From the NCBI GenBank assembly GCA_949358305.1, contig OX442322.1, positions 6,510,001 through 6,574,000 of the forward strand: 64,000 nt of DNA, in the 5' to 3' direction. Each line of letters starts with the position of its first letter. Position 1 is the stretch's first letter. This document shows positions 1 through 10,395 of this stretch, piece after piece. The translations under genes were made by a program, and so were the position numbers. The notes below the pieces were generated by a model. That model made no database searches and was not told where the DNA came from. It was given only the letters and a program-made list of their open reading frames with translations. This stretch comes from Strigamia acuminata (taxonomy: Eukaryota > Arthropoda > Chilopoda > Geophilomorpha > Linotaeniidae).

Positions 1-517
1 GATGGAGTCTCAACAACTCCCGCAACGTTCTCTCAATTGTCGTGACGGTCCCCGCCCAATTAATATTTATACAACAATTCATTTGTTGTATTCCACTAAT
101 TACTTTACTTTTATTCATTTGGAACATGGAATATTCTGCTGAATATTCCTACTTATGCGAAGGACTCTTCGCATTATTAGATACTCGAGCTGCGGACCAA
201 ATACGTCTCCGTAGTGATATTTGTGACGATGCCGCAAGTCAGCCGTATCCCTCTGGCTTCGCTCCGATCCTCAACCAGTTGATGCCGCCCGTTTACACGC
301 GTCAAGAACCCATCTTTGTTATCATTAATATTTAGTAATAAATATGTTATGTCACACTAAAACTGTAAGTTATTTCTATTCGATCACGTGCCATGTTTGT
401 AAAGACTTCCGTAGCTTATCTCGGTTAAGTTGTTGCTAAACTTAGCAACGTCTTGTATAAACCGAATTATCTATCTCAAAAGGACTAATAAATTAGCCCA
501 AAAGTAGAATCGTCACA
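1..517 (+). repeat. G1 outer element, 5' LTR (3' part only)
   Basis: The window opens inside an LTR. The same sequence recurs, full length, at 29221-30959 on the same strand and inverted at 3209-4949 and 20927-22667. It ends in CGTCACA and is followed two bases later by a primer-binding site, so this is the 5' LTR of a forward element whose upstream part and target duplication lie outside the window. The segment is rich in perfect hairpins, for example 69-91, 129-148, 156-173 and 432-449. An AATAAA lies near its 3' end. Confidence 0.93.
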
Positions 518-519
518 AG

Positions 520-537
520 TGGAGGTTCTACCGAGAT
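520..537 (+). promoter_or_regulatory. Primer-binding site, tRNA-Gln
   Basis: TGGAGGTTCTACCGAGAT lies two bases after the LTR end. It is complementary, with one mismatch, to the 3' end of metazoan tRNA-Gln including CCA. The related sites at 39130 and 50252 differ at two positions in a way that fits another tRNA-Gln acceptor variant. Confidence 0.85.
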
Positions 538-1637
538 AGGCTGCCAAATTTTAAATAAAATTTGAAGTTTTGTATGTCTGTGGTGAATTCGAGTAGTGTA
601 ACGTTTATGGTGATTTTTGTGTGTAAAAAATAAATTTCGTTTGAAATTTATATGTGTTTAATATATTTTTATTTTAGAACATCTTGCCAAGTTAATAAGT
701 GTAACTCACTTTATTCCGATTTACCGCTGTGGGAATTGTAAGTTTTAACAAAACTAATAATTTCTACCGCGTGGTCAGGCCTAAAGGCCTAACACGAAAA
801 TTGGAAAATCTTGCCCAAACTTGTTGAAGTTGGTCCCGCCCGGGTAGCGTCATTTTGTCATCGACAATCTGACAAAACCACGCGGTTGGGCCTAATTTTG
901 AAAAGTTCGACTTTGACGGAATTCTTAAAGAATTCTATCAATTTAACAATCGCTTTATATTTTTTGGAATGTTCTAAATAAGTAATTTTGCTTGAGACTT
1001 CAAGTTAAACCTAAATTTATTTGCCTAAATAAATAGAAGGAAAATTGACATTTTTCGAAGGAATTAAAATTTATATTCTTATTTCAAAATGGTTTACCTT
1101 ATTTTAAATATGTAGATTACATTAAAATGTTGGTTAAAAAATCGTGATTTCAAGGCGTTGGAATCGAATTTTACGAATGGAGTACCGTTCGAATTTTAGC
1201 GAAGAAAAATTCTCACTGTTGTGTTGCCTAGCAACCAAGTTGTGCTGAGAAGCCGTCGATTCAAACGATTCGACGCGTCTTATAAAAAATTGTGGGTTTT
1301 AATACTTTAAAATTCTCATAAAGGTGATTTTAATGAAAAAAATTTGACAATGTTTTAGAGTACTTTGAAAAGTATCCATATTGTTTTGCGACTACGTCAT
1401 AACCCTGAAATCTGACCAGATTAAGGTTCCACGAATTAAGTAATTTCCACCAATCTCGAATGAGATTGGACTCTCGCGAGACTAGCGTTGATGTTTGACC
1501 AATCATAGAGGTGTCTTGAAGTACCCATACTTCCTTTCGAATAGTGTGACCACTGCTTCGTTTGCGACCCTCCTGAACGTTTGCAACTTCATCGTTATCT
1601 CTCAGACTTAGGAAATTTTCTTAGTTTAAGTTTAGTT
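538..1637 (+). other. G1 outer element, untranslated leader
   Basis: About 1.1 kb between the primer site and gag with no long ATG-initiated frame. It is AT-rich, contains short perfect palindromes (such as around 920-940 and 1255-1280), and is shared, inverted, with 19807-20906 of the inner element. It is expected to hold the packaging signal, but I cannot point to it. Confidence 0.7.
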
Positions 1638-2254
1638 ATGACTAGTAACCAGCATCACATGAACACCCGCGGTAAGGAAAGAACTTGTTTGACCGGTGGA
1701 ATGAATCTATCCGGGTTTGTACCTGTTCCTAATGGAATGGAAGAAGTGGGAGACCACGCGGTCCACAATGGCGTTTCAAATGAAACAGCCAGACCATCTG
1801 GTGAAAATAGGATTCCACGTGAACCTACTCCGCCTGGAGAAGAGGAATGTATTCCTGAAGGTTCTCATTTAGGCCGAGGCGGTCTACTATTTTGTCAGGA
1901 TCATGGTTTGAACCCAAACCAATTTAGATCTTTGACCGAAGTATTAGATTTTGTGCACGCGCGTCGTGCTACGTCGGAGCAACCTAATTCCCCAGCCAGC
2001 CAAAGATTAAATAATTTTAGTCCCACTCCTTCGACGCCTATTTCTAGATATAGAAATAAAACTGCACAAAATAAAAAAATAACAAGATAACTCAAGAAGT
2101 GTTGGATGCAACACTAGATGCTAAACTTGATGCGAAATTAAATACTTTTGAAAATAAGTTACAAACTTCGCTGACCAACTCGTTGGCAGAAATGGTCAAA
2201 ACTTTGATCAAGCCCGAATCGACAGATTCAAGTGCTACTAGTTCAAAAAACTAG
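1638..2254 (+). pseudogene. gag: gag remnant of the G1 outer element
   Basis: Gag would be the structural polyprotein that packages element RNA. The ATG at 1638 begins the same N-terminus as the inner copy at 19806. The frame is open to a stop ending at 2090, but homology breaks near 2075. The Gag C-terminus then resumes in another frame from about 2092 to the TAG at 2252-2254; it is a predicted helical tail with repeated Leu-Asp-Ala-Lys units, like the tails of the G2 and G3 Gags. By comparison with those roughly 700-residue proteins, the whole capsid and zinc-knuckle region is deleted. The copy cannot make functional Gag. The upstream in-frame stretch from 1581 lacks an ATG and is probably leader. 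Confidence 0.85.
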
Positions 2255-2285
2255 ATCCGGGGGACGAAGGTTTATTCCATCCCCC
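2245..2285 (+). promoter_or_regulatory. Putative -1 frameshift signal at the gag/pol border (G1)
   Basis: Heptamer A-AAA-AAC at 2245-2251 is in Gag frame and touches the Gag TAG (2252-2254). After a 7-nt spacer a GGGGGA arm (2259-2264) can pair with TCCCCC (2280-2285). Pol is in the -1 frame relative to the Gag tail and is open across the site. The same layout is found at 42104 and 53158. The A-AAA-AAC heptamer is a known retroviral slippery sequence; function here is inferred. Confidence 0.75.
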
Positions 2286-3208
2286 AGAAGTGGCTAATGC
2301 TACGTCGGAATCTTTATTTATGGATGTAGACACAACTTGTCTTGAAATAGCCACTAGTCATAGTGGCGGAGTAGATGAGAACTTGCAAGAAATGACAGAA
2401 CAATTAAAAAATCTGACATTGTTTCCTCACAAGTGCTACACGAAGAAATTCTGTAGACTTCGCCGACTCAACAGAGTCATAGGTGGTAATAATTTGCACA
2501 ATATTACTTTGGGTAATAATAAAGATGATCCTCGAATGAAGATCACAATTGGTGGGCTCACCTACAACGCGCTCATGGATACAGGAGCATCTCAATGTTA
2601 CATTGGAGAACAACTTTTGTCTGAAACTCAGGCTCTGCCAGAATTCTTACAAGAAGCTCCCAGAAACATGCTAGTCAACGCCGTAGGCGTGGCACACAAA
2701 CCTGTCGGACAAATAACTTTGTGCGTACAGTGGGCCGATGAATTTACGCCGATGAATTTCATCGTTTTAGCAAAACGAGTTTGTGGCTTGATATTGGGTC
2801 ACAATTTCATGCGTAGGCAGAAGATCAGCCCACACCCCCACCTCCAAGAGTTCTCTTGTGCAGATAAACCTAATTGGTCCGCCCCTTATGAGTCGGAAGA
2901 AGCCAATTTGGCCCTTGCCCCGTTGAATCGAATTACTTTCAAGTATTTAGAAAGTCTAACGACTGCAGTTGACTCAATCGAGCTAACAGACACTCCCGTG
3001 TTACCATGGGATGAGAAATTAGTTGAGGAGAGCGACTGCACTCCAGAACAACGATTAGCACTTCGCGAAGTGATCAACGCGATACCAAATGTATTTCGTG
3101 ATCAAGTTGGGTGCACTAACGTGACTCAGCATCGAATCAAGTTCAAAGAAGGGCATTCATTGCCCAAAATGCAGTATAGAATGTATAACCCGGCCAAAAG
3201 AGCCATTA
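2246..3208 (+). pseudogene. pol: pol of the G1 outer element, part 1 (protease and start of RT)
   Basis: This is the N-terminal part of the Pol polyprotein, read in the -1 frame from the slippery site. It contains the aspartic protease with catalytic Asp-Thr-Gly-Ala near 2578, followed by the Gly-Leu-Ile-Leu-Gly-His-Asn segment typical of the far side of retroviral-type proteases near 2793. The linker into reverse transcriptase reaches the conserved Tyr-Asn-Pro-Ala-Lys motif near 3185. The frame is then cut at 3208 by insertion of the inner element, and coding resumes at 22668. The protease part itself has no stop. The full gene is dead because of the insertion and of lesions in part 2. Confidence 0.9.
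3205..3208. other. Target-site duplication ATTA (left)
   Basis: ATTA at 3205-3208 is repeated at 22668-22671 on the other side of the inner element. Removing the insert and one ATTA restores continuous pol homology. Four bases suit Ty3/gypsy integrases. Confidence 0.9.
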
Positions 3209-4949
3209 TGTGACGATTCTACTTTTGGGCTAATTTATTAGTCCTTTTGAAATAGATAATTCGGTTTTATACAAGACGTTGCTAAGATTAGCAACAACCT
3301 AACCGAGATAAGCTACGGAAGTCTTTACAAACATGAATACGTGATCGAATAGAAATAACTTACAGTTTTAGTGTGACATAACATATTTATTACTAAATAT
3401 TTAATGATAACAAAGATGGGTTCTTGACGCGTGTAAACGGGCGGCATCAACTGGTTGAGGATCCGGGCGAAGCCAGAGGGATACGGCTGACTTGCGGCAT
3501 CGTCACAAATATCGCTACGGAGACGTATTTGGTCCGCAGCTCGAGTATCTAATAATGCGAAGAGTCCTTCGCATAAGTAGGAATATTCAGCAGAATATTC
3601 CATGTTCCAAATGAATAAAAGTAAAGTAATTAGTGGAATACAACAAATGAATTGTTGTATAAATATTAATTGGGCGGGGACCGTCACGACAATTGAGAGA
3701 ACGTCGCGGGAGTTGTTGAGACTCCATCCGCCAGCATGCCTTACGACGACAAGATCTCGTGATCAGGCGCCGAGTATTTAATTGTGTGCTTTAACTCGCT
3801 ATCGGTGGTACCAACCACCAGGTAAACATTTCTATGGACTTACCGGGTTTAAAAGATATTGCCAATACAGGATTACCAATGCCCGAGTAATTTGTTTAAC
3901 ACGACATATTTTATATATCGCTCACGGGTTACTAACCCGGAGGGTACAATGGGGCGGGGACCGTCACGACGGTCGAGAGAACCATCGCGGGAGGATTTGA
4001 CTCCTCCATCCGCCAGCATGCCTTACGATGGCGGGATCCACTGATCGAGCACCGGGTAAAATATTAATCGGCCACTGCCGTTGGATTACCATTATCCAGG
4101 TAGTTATTTATCGCAACATCTTGAAGATATTACTCACGGGCTACCAACCCGGCGTGTCACCTGTGCATTAGGCCTTTACCGACTTTTAACGAGCGGAAGG
4201 ACCAATCGTAGAAAGACGGGAACCTGCGAGGGCTTTTACAACAGCCATCCTGCAGCGGACTGATGCCAGTTAGCTGAGGGACCTACTTTCATTTAGCAAG
4301 GTCGTACTGTATACGACCGTTATATTAAGCCACCGTACGAAATCCTACTGTCCCGTAGAACAGCTGGCTAACGTTACGGGGCCATTTCATGCGAATGCAT
4401 GTCTATTACCGGAGTTAGCCTTCCCGAAAAGGCCCTACAACAACAATAACAATAGTAATGAATACCGATTGTGGAGAGCTGAGGTGGCCTGATGTGTCGA
4501 TAAGAAAGTGAAATCAAACGATAACAACAATTCAATTATAGACATTTACAGTTATCAAGCTAGGGGGATTACTGGGTGAAAACTGATGCTTATATAGTTC
4601 TGTAGAACTACTAGATTGGCGACAGCCAATCAGCATACGAATCGGCGGATTCGTGGGTCACTAGTCCGGACCTAATATATGACTATGTCCAGATGGGCCC
4701 AGTTGGGGTCCGGAAGGGTCCAGTTGGTTCCCTTCGACAGGTAAGTAGCGTGGATATTGATTCAACAGAATCAACATCATCAAGTAATTAATACTTAGTT
4801 TATGTCGAATAAAATAGTTATATTTTATTCACCGTGTCTAAATAATTATTTATCACACTTTTTAGTTTTATCGAGTTTGAATTACGCGCGTTTGGTAAAC
4901 AGCGCCATCTATTGTGAACATTGATAAATACGGATTTGTAATCATCACA
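3209..4949 (-). repeat. Inner G1 element, 3' LTR
   Basis: 1741 bp, starting TGTGATGATT at 4949 on the minus strand and ending CGTCACA at 3209. The polypurine tract abuts its upstream edge at 4950. It carries a TATA-like TATATAAG (about 4595), a CTCF-like motif (4900-4916), a degenerate two-unit repeat of about 285 bp and numerous hairpins. On the opposite strand there is a perfect 5' splice donor consensus at 4738-4746. Confidence 0.93.
4900..4916 (-). promoter_or_regulatory. CTCF-like motif in the G1 LTR (U3 edge)
   Basis: On the minus strand it reads CACAATAGATGGCGCTG and lies about 35 bp inside the LTR. The core AATAGATGGCG recurs at a similar place in every G-family LTR. It fits the remembered animal CTCF consensus; binding is not demonstrated. 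Confidence 0.45.
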
Positions 4950-4959
4950 CATCCCCCGG
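4950..4959 (-). promoter_or_regulatory. Polypurine tract (3' PPT), inner G1
   Basis: CCGGGGGATG on the minus strand directly abuts the 3' LTR, the expected place for the plus-strand primer. The outer copy has the same sequence at 29211-29220. Confidence 0.85.
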
Positions 4960-5702
4960 TGACAAGCATAGAGTTTACTAACTCTTCAATTGTCATTCTT
5001 AATGTATAAGAAATGTTCACCTAATTCTATCGAATTAATCCACTGGGTAAGTATTTTTATTAAACTTAATCACGTTATTTCTTTCAGAAACTTCGTCACC
5101 CGATTAGACTAATCGGCTTCCCTGTACTGCGCAACTCCCGGTTGCTAAGCGACGGAAATGAACTCGTCCGAACATGGATACATGTTCGAGAAAACTAATT
5201 TCGATAGAAATTTTATATTCTCCATCGAATAAACTTCTTTCCTAGCTTATTATCAACAAGATAATCAATAAAAAATAAACTTATGCCAAATTTTATTTAT
5301 CGAAAATCTAAACTACTAAATTTTATTACGATTGTCATAAAAATTATTGAATTTCAACTTGAAATTCTTCAACACTTTGAACAAAGCAAAACAAACACAA
5401 TTTCCACAAATAATTATGAAATTCGCAAATAAATCAAACAAACATATATTAATATGATTAGCTGAAATAAACACCCAAATTGAATTCGGAAAACACAAAA
5501 CGAATTAAATTGAATCCAATTTTAAAATTAAACTATACTCGTTCGAGTATTTAATGATTAGTTCAAAATCTTGAAACAAACAAACACAATACTCGTGGGA
5601 ATATTTCGTAGTGGCGAAAAAACACAACAAACACTTGGAGCATTTTTAGTCATAAAAATCTCCACTCGGAAAAAATAACGAATGTTAATTTTTTGTCCCT
5701 TT
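4960..5702 (-). other. Inner G1, ORF3 to PPT spacer
   Basis: An AT-rich 3' untranslated stretch with no credible frame. It contains several perfect short hairpins: arms 5100-5107/5109-5116, 5169-5176/5181-5188 with a GATA loop, and others near 5345-5365 and 5535. The outer copy has the matching region at 28510-29210. Confidence 0.7.
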
Positions 5703-7220
5703 CTATTCCTTCTTTTTGACGTCAGTCGAATCTTTCTCTTCCTTCTTCTCGACTTCAGCAGAAGTCAGAAAATCAGATTCTTCAGTTGCCTCTGTCGAGA
5801 CGGCGGAAAACACAGCTTCCTCTGGCGCTTCAATCTCTTCCGGACTCGGAGGCGGAAACGGCATGTCGTCGAGAAGCTCAGCCACGAAATCAACGACGGA
5901 AAGCAGCTCTTCGGCGTCCTCAAACTGAGCGTCGTCCGAAGTCTCGGACTTAGACGCTGGAGGGGCGCTGGACACGTCGGTTACGGCCGCTGGAGGATTC
6001 TCCACGGGTTTAGACGATGCTTCTACAGCCTGTCGAAGCTTACGGGCTCGCCCTCGTGCCAAGATATTGGTTCGTTGAACCTTGGCAATTTCCTTTGCTC
6101 GGTCGAGCGTAAGACAGCCTCGCCCACGCGACATCGCTCTTGGTCGAACGAATTCTTCCTGTACCTCGCTTCCGACGCTTTCGGCAGCCTGGACAGTTTC
6201 AGTTGAAACTTCGGAGCTCTCTGACGGCGGCGGCGACTGTCGAAGGAGTTCGACTCGTACACCGGTGTTGGCTTCAGCGCGGGTCCAGGTGAGGAAACGC
6301 GGGTCGATATATACCGCTTCGCCACGACTATTCAAGAAGAGTCGGCACTTTGGGCAGTGAGCCCAACATCGCTTCTCATTCGGCTTAATGCCTTTCACCA
6401 CGTGGGGCTGAACTTCCTTGCGCCACGGCTCCAAACGCGGTCGCGTTTTCCTTTCACGGCAATTTGGACAACGCATCAAAGAAGAACCTGCGGATGCACC
6501 GCAGCACCACCCACAGCCGACGCAAAATGGGCAGATCGTCTCCGTGGCCTGGTCGGTCACGATGTTATCGTGAGGTATTCCGGCTGCCATGTCACGCTCG
6601 CACTGTTCTTTGCGCAGGCGGGCCTTCTCGTCCTTCTTTTTCGCCTTGTTGGCGGCTCGGTACTCGCGGTTGCGAGATACGGGCTCCGAAAAACGTAAAG
6701 CGCCCGGTGGCGGCTCATTCCATCCGTATTCTGATGCCGAAGATTCAGCACCGGCAGGGAGACGCACAACAGACGTTGGTTGTCCTGCCACAGTCGGTAC
6801 AGTCGTATTCGACGTGTTGGTAACGGTTGGCGCCACGCTTGCGGTTGGCGGCCGAAATTCTGGCGAATGCGGGGCCAACGGGACGTTGATAACGTTCGCG
6901 GGCGGATACGCCACTTGGGCCAACGGGGCCAATTGCGCCGATTGAAACACTGTCGGTTGCGCCGAAGTGGACGGGGCCTGCACCATCGAATTCAAATCGA
7001 GCGGAAGTCCGTCCGGATGGACACTGAGCCAATTTAGCGTTGCTAACTGCAGTGGCGTTAGGGCATACATGGAGGCTGGTGCCGTTGGTATTGGTTGGGC
7101 CCTCAAATATGCACGTTCGGCCGAACGGCGTTGCTCGTCACTAGACGAGGTGGACGAACTGGAACTTTCATGACGGTGACGTCGATGACTCCGTTTTGAA
7201 CGGTGTTTACCACCTCCCAT
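5703..7220 (-). CDS. ORF3 of the inner G1 element: Cys-rich zinc-domain protein, intact
   Basis: 505 residues, uninterrupted, starting at the ATG at 7220 that directly follows a splice-acceptor-like AG. In order: an Arg/Ser/His-rich basic N-terminus; a short Leu-Asn-Trp-Leu...His-Pro-Asp-Gly-Leu-Pro motif near residue 75; a Pro/Ala-rich low-complexity stretch; a Lys/Arg-rich helix; then a Cys domain near residues 230-295 with CPFCxGCGWCC, CPNC and CxxHCPKC; and a Glu-rich acidic tail. There is no signal peptide or membrane helix, so it is not an envelope protein. CxxCxGxG resembles the DnaJ-type zinc module. A nucleic-acid-binding or chaperone-like role is conceivable but unproven. It is the only intact gene of this gag-pol-deleted element. 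Confidence 0.85.
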   Translation of the reverse strand: MGGGKHRSKRSHRRHRHESSSSSTSSSDEQRRSAERAYLRAQPIPTAPASMYALTPLQLATLNWLSVHPDGLPLDLNSMVQAPSTSAQPTVFQSAQLAPLAQVAYPPANVINVPLAPHSPEFRPPTASVAPTVTNTSNTTVPTVAGQPTSVVRLPAGAESSASEYGWNEPPPGALRFSEPVSRNREYRAANKAKKKDEKARLRKEQCERDMAAGIPHDNIVTDQATETICPFCVGCGWCCGASAGSSLMRCPNCRERKTRPRLEPWRKEVQPHVVKGIKPNEKRCWAHCPKCRLFLNSRGEAVYIDPRFLTWTRAEANTGVRVELLRQSPPPSESSEVSTETVQAAESVGSEVQEEFVRPRAMSRGRGCLTLDRAKEIAKVQRTNILARGRARKLRQAVEASSKPVENPPAAVTDVSSAPPASKSETSDDAQFEDAEELLSVVDFVAELLDDMPFPPPSPEEIEAPEEAVFSAVSTEATEESDFLTSAEVEKKEEKDSTDVKKKE

Positions 7221-7676
7221 CTGCACAAGCAAATAAATTATTTTATTAAAATAATTCCACTCTAAATAGTCATTCCTTGAGTCCAAAGAATTAAAAACGT
7301 ATTGTTCGCAACGAAAATACACAACTCGAGTTATTTATAACCCTTAACACGTGACACTAATGAGTCACATTCCCCTTGTGTTTTATGACACGAGAATGGA
7401 CTCGCCGACAGAGATTTTCATCGAAAATCGCAACTTGTTGATTTTTCAAAAGAAAAATTCCTGTAGTTTCTATAAACTATTTAATCCAACTTTCGAGTAT
7501 CAAAAATAACTTTCGTATTAATTAATTAACATTTAGTCTAATAAATATCTCACATTGAAAATTCATCGTTAAATAATTTATCCAAGCCTCGACCGCGACT
7601 TGATTTAAATAATTAGTGCCTACGTACTTAAATCTTAATAATTCATTATTAATATTTAACCCAACTATTCGACTGA
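7221..7676 (-). other. Inner G1, region upstream of ORF3 with splice-acceptor-like end
   Basis: Non-coding. On the minus strand it ends in a T-rich stretch and TTGCTTGTGCAG immediately before the ORF3 ATG, a good 3' splice-site match. The H insertion separates it from its continuation at 17896 upward. The uninterrupted version is at 26515-26961 in the outer copy. Confidence 0.6.
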
Positions 7677-7680
7677 ATAG
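7677..7680. other. Target-site duplication ATAG (left) of the H element
   Basis: ATAG at 7677-7680 is repeated at 17892-17895. The empty site is present in the outer G1 copy near 26500-26515, which has a single ATAG, so the boundaries are exact. Confidence 0.95.
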
Positions 7681-8537
7681 TGTCACAAGCAAAATATGGC
7701 AGCCCCAGTGCAGCACTGCAATGCACATCAAGAGTGCAACTTAATAGTGTGACTCCATCTTGGGCACTCAAACACCTGTTATGAGTCATTGATTCTGGGA
7801 AACTGGGCAATTAGAAGATTACAGTGAAGGAGGAGTCAAGTACATCACTTGCTCTCAGTTGTACATATGAAATAGCACTGTTGGTGACACTGCCCAGATT
7901 AGCAGCGGGTGGGAACTCACATTCCCACACCTGTGAAAAGGACAGTGAAAGCACAGTTGCCTTCAGAACTTCAACTAGACCACAGCTCCAGTTTTGTTTC
8001 CAGTTTTGGTGAAGCCTAACAGCCAAGAGTGTGCTACACCAGGACCACTAAGCATGGGTTGGACTCAGCAGATATATGCCTAAAAACCAGGACCTTCTTC
8101 TAAAACCAGCCAAGAAGCTACAACTGAAAAGCCAGCAATGTTCCAGTCCAGTAGGAACACTGAACCTTTGAAAAGACTTGTGTGTGTTTGTGTTTTGTGC
8201 AACTAGACCAAGAAAATTGTGAGTAGTCCATTCCATTTGCCACCATTTTACTTTCTTGTCTTTTTATTGTTGTTAGAATGATTGAATTGTTAGCTATGCG
8301 TATTATATTTAGCTTAGCGTGATAATTGCCCTGTATTTGCAATTATTACTTGTGCAGATTGTTAGTAATTAATTGGCGTGAGCCAGCCTTATAAATAGGC
8401 GAATTAAATATCCATTTTTCTTTACTTTTATCTTAACATTGATTTAATAAACGAATTACATCTTAAGATGAAGTCTTGTTTGATTACACATTGGTTCACA
8501 TTAAATTCCGCCGATTCACGAAAAAGACCTTGCCACA
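7681..8537 (+). repeat. H element 5' LTR
   Basis: Begins TGTCACAAGC and ends CTTGCCACA (TG...CA ends). A polyadenylation-type ATAAA lies near 8447 and a TATAAATA near 8390. Short frames inside it are repeated identically in the 3' LTR and look like chance. Confidence 0.95.
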
Positions 8538-8538
8538 A

Positions 8539-8550
8539 TGGTGCCGTGAC
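8539..8550 (+). promoter_or_regulatory. Primer-binding site, tRNA-His
   Basis: TGGTGCCGTGAC begins two bases into the internal region. It is complementary to the 12 terminal bases (GTCACGGCACCA) of eukaryotic tRNA-His; the next bases no longer match. Confidence 0.8.
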
Positions 8551-9356
8551 AATAAGGAATCTGACTGTATAGTTTAAAGAAAATTTAGGGTTAAAATTTT
8601 GAAAAACTTGAATTTTTGTTGAAAATTTTGGGAAAATTTTTTCTAGTCTTAAAATTAAGGGGACTGGATGGGAAATTTTGTTAGTTGTATAAAAGCAGTC
8701 AGAGTGGATCCGAATTTAGTGTGGATTTAGCAAGATTTGTGCATTTTCTTTTTCCATTTTTTTTCCATTTCTAAATTTTGGGGGTAAATGTATTGTCTAG
8801 TTGAGACAAAGAAAATTTTTGTGGAATTGCCAAATGTGGAATTCCTTTGTTCGTTTTTGGTTACCCCTAATTGGGCTCTATTGTTCAGAGTGTTGGAAGG
8901 AAATTGGAACATACTTCAAGGGATTAAGAAGGAATGCATAACTCAGGAGATTACAGTATACAATAGAAGTTTCCTTTTTGAATGTTTTACAGGATTAGTT
9001 TAACTTGTTTTAAATATTTTGAAGGATTAGTTTAACTTGGTTTAAATATTTTTGGTTTAGATATTTTTAGGGATTATTTTGAAGGAGAGTTTGAATGCTT
9101 TGACAGATTAGTTTGAAGTAGTTTAAATTTTTTTTTAGGATTAAAAGAATTTTGTCAGACTTTAGAAATAAATTTTTTTTGGTTTTGACTTTTGGAATTC
9201 AGTGGTGTGTTTGGAATTATACTGTTGCTATTAGATAATTTGGTTATACTGGCTTTAGAGGTTGAAATACCTGATTTAGTTATAAACATTTCTTGTTTGC
9301 ATTTGTTGGAAGAGTTTAAAGATATCCTACATAATTATTCACTTTTGTTTCCTATC
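8551..9356 (+). other. H element leader
   Basis: About 0.8 kb, T-rich, with repeated phrases of the type GGATTAGTTTAACTTG around 8990-9120 and no convincing gene. The Gag frame extends upstream to 9192 without an ATG and with unlike composition, so I treat it as leader. Confidence 0.65.
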
Positions 9357-10391
9357 ATGGCCGATGGTGGTAATGGAGGTTATGGAGGTGATGGGGGTAA
9401 TGTGAGGGATGAGAAATGTGACATTTCACCTGCAATGATGCAGAGTCTGGTGCCCAAGTTCACAGGCAATGGGAAGGGCGCCAAGATTGAAGGGTTCATA
9501 AAAAATGCAAAGGCAGCAGCAAAACTAGGCAAATGGAGCGAAAGCTTCACTTGTAGCCTGATGCGTTCGAAGTTTAGCGATGAAGCCAGAGTTTGGGTCG
9601 ACGACCACTCCATTGCAATGGATTGTGAGGTGGTTGCAGACTTTGAAAAGATGCTATTGGCACGATTTGGCATACGTGAGACGAGACATGCGAGATTTGA
9701 TAGGTTTAGCCAGGCTACCCAAAAGAAAGGGGAGTCGGCTACAACTTTTGCGTCGCGTATTAAGGGATTGTGGGAATTGTGTTTTGAAGAGGGAGAAGTG
9801 GCTGGAGTGCGCGACAATTTTCAGTTACAATCCAGGTTTATCGCAGGGCTCACGGGGGAGTTATCTAAGCAGGTCATTTTGGCCTCAGATTTCGCTACTT
9901 TTGACGAATGTGTGGCCTGGACGGCAAAACAAGAGCTGGGGCTCTCCTTTTATGCAAACAGGGGGAACTCAGGGCTTGCCAGGCTGGAATTGGCCAGTGC
10001 TAGCGCAGCACCGAAGCAAAAAGACCCCGATTCAGACAAATTTGACTCAATTCTAAAGGCCATAAAAGATCTCACTGTGGCAATGCATCAGAAGTCAACC
10101 ACTCATGTTGGTAGTATGGAAAGGTCATCTTCAGGAACGGCTTGTTTTAAATGCCAGAAAGAAGGTCATTGGAGTAGGGACTGCAAAGTCCCGAAACAAG
10201 AGTGGAAATGTTCGTTGTGTGGTGGGAAGGGGCATGGCAGCTTCAAGTGCGCCAACAACGAGAATAGGCAGCAGGGTTTCAAACCACGATTTGAAAAGAG
10301 ACCATGGAATAAAGGGCAGTCCGCTGAAAAGAAGGAAGACTCGAAGGAAGTTGAGAAGAGTCAGCAGGCCCCAGAGAAACCGTTAAACTAG
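9357..10391 (+). CDS. gag: Gag of the H element (capsid plus two zinc knuckles)
   Basis: 344 residues. The ATG at 9357 has A at -3 and G at +4 and begins a Gly/Asn-rich N-terminus. Residues about 25-235 form a retrotransposon-type capsid region (Trp-Val-Asp-Asp-His, Phe-Ala-Ser-Arg-Ile-Lys-Gly-Leu-Trp). Two CCHC knuckles follow, CX2CX4HX4C near residues 263-276 and 285-298, then a Lys/Glu/Gln tail. Gag assembles particles and binds RNA. The G families have one knuckle and twice the length, so this is a different lineage. The stop is TAG at 10389-10391. Confidence 0.9.
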   Translation: MADGGNGGYGGDGGNVRDEKCDISPAMMQSLVPKFTGNGKGAKIEGFIKNAKAAAKLGKWSESFTCSLMRSKFSDEARVWVDDHSIAMDCEVVADFEKMLLARFGIRETRHARFDRFSQATQKKGESATTFASRIKGLWELCFEEGEVAGVRDNFQLQSRFIAGLTGELSKQVILASDFATFDECVAWTAKQELGLSFYANRGNSGLARLELASASAAPKQKDPDSDKFDSILKAIKDLTVAMHQKSTTHVGSMERSSSGTACFKCQKEGHWSRDCKVPKQEWKCSLCGGKGHGSFKCANNENRQQGFKPRFEKRPWNKGQSAEKKEDSKEVEKSQQAPEKPLN

Positions 10392-10395
10392 ATAG

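Noticed and set aside
5682-7173. Several frames opposite the inner G1 ORF3
   Set aside because: They are antisense shadows of a GC-richer gene, start without good ATGs, and correspond to the same shadows opposite 26962-28509.
7811-8342. Short frames in the H LTR, repeated at 17165-17696
   Set aside because: They are repeated because the LTR is; all are short and overlap the promoter and R regions.
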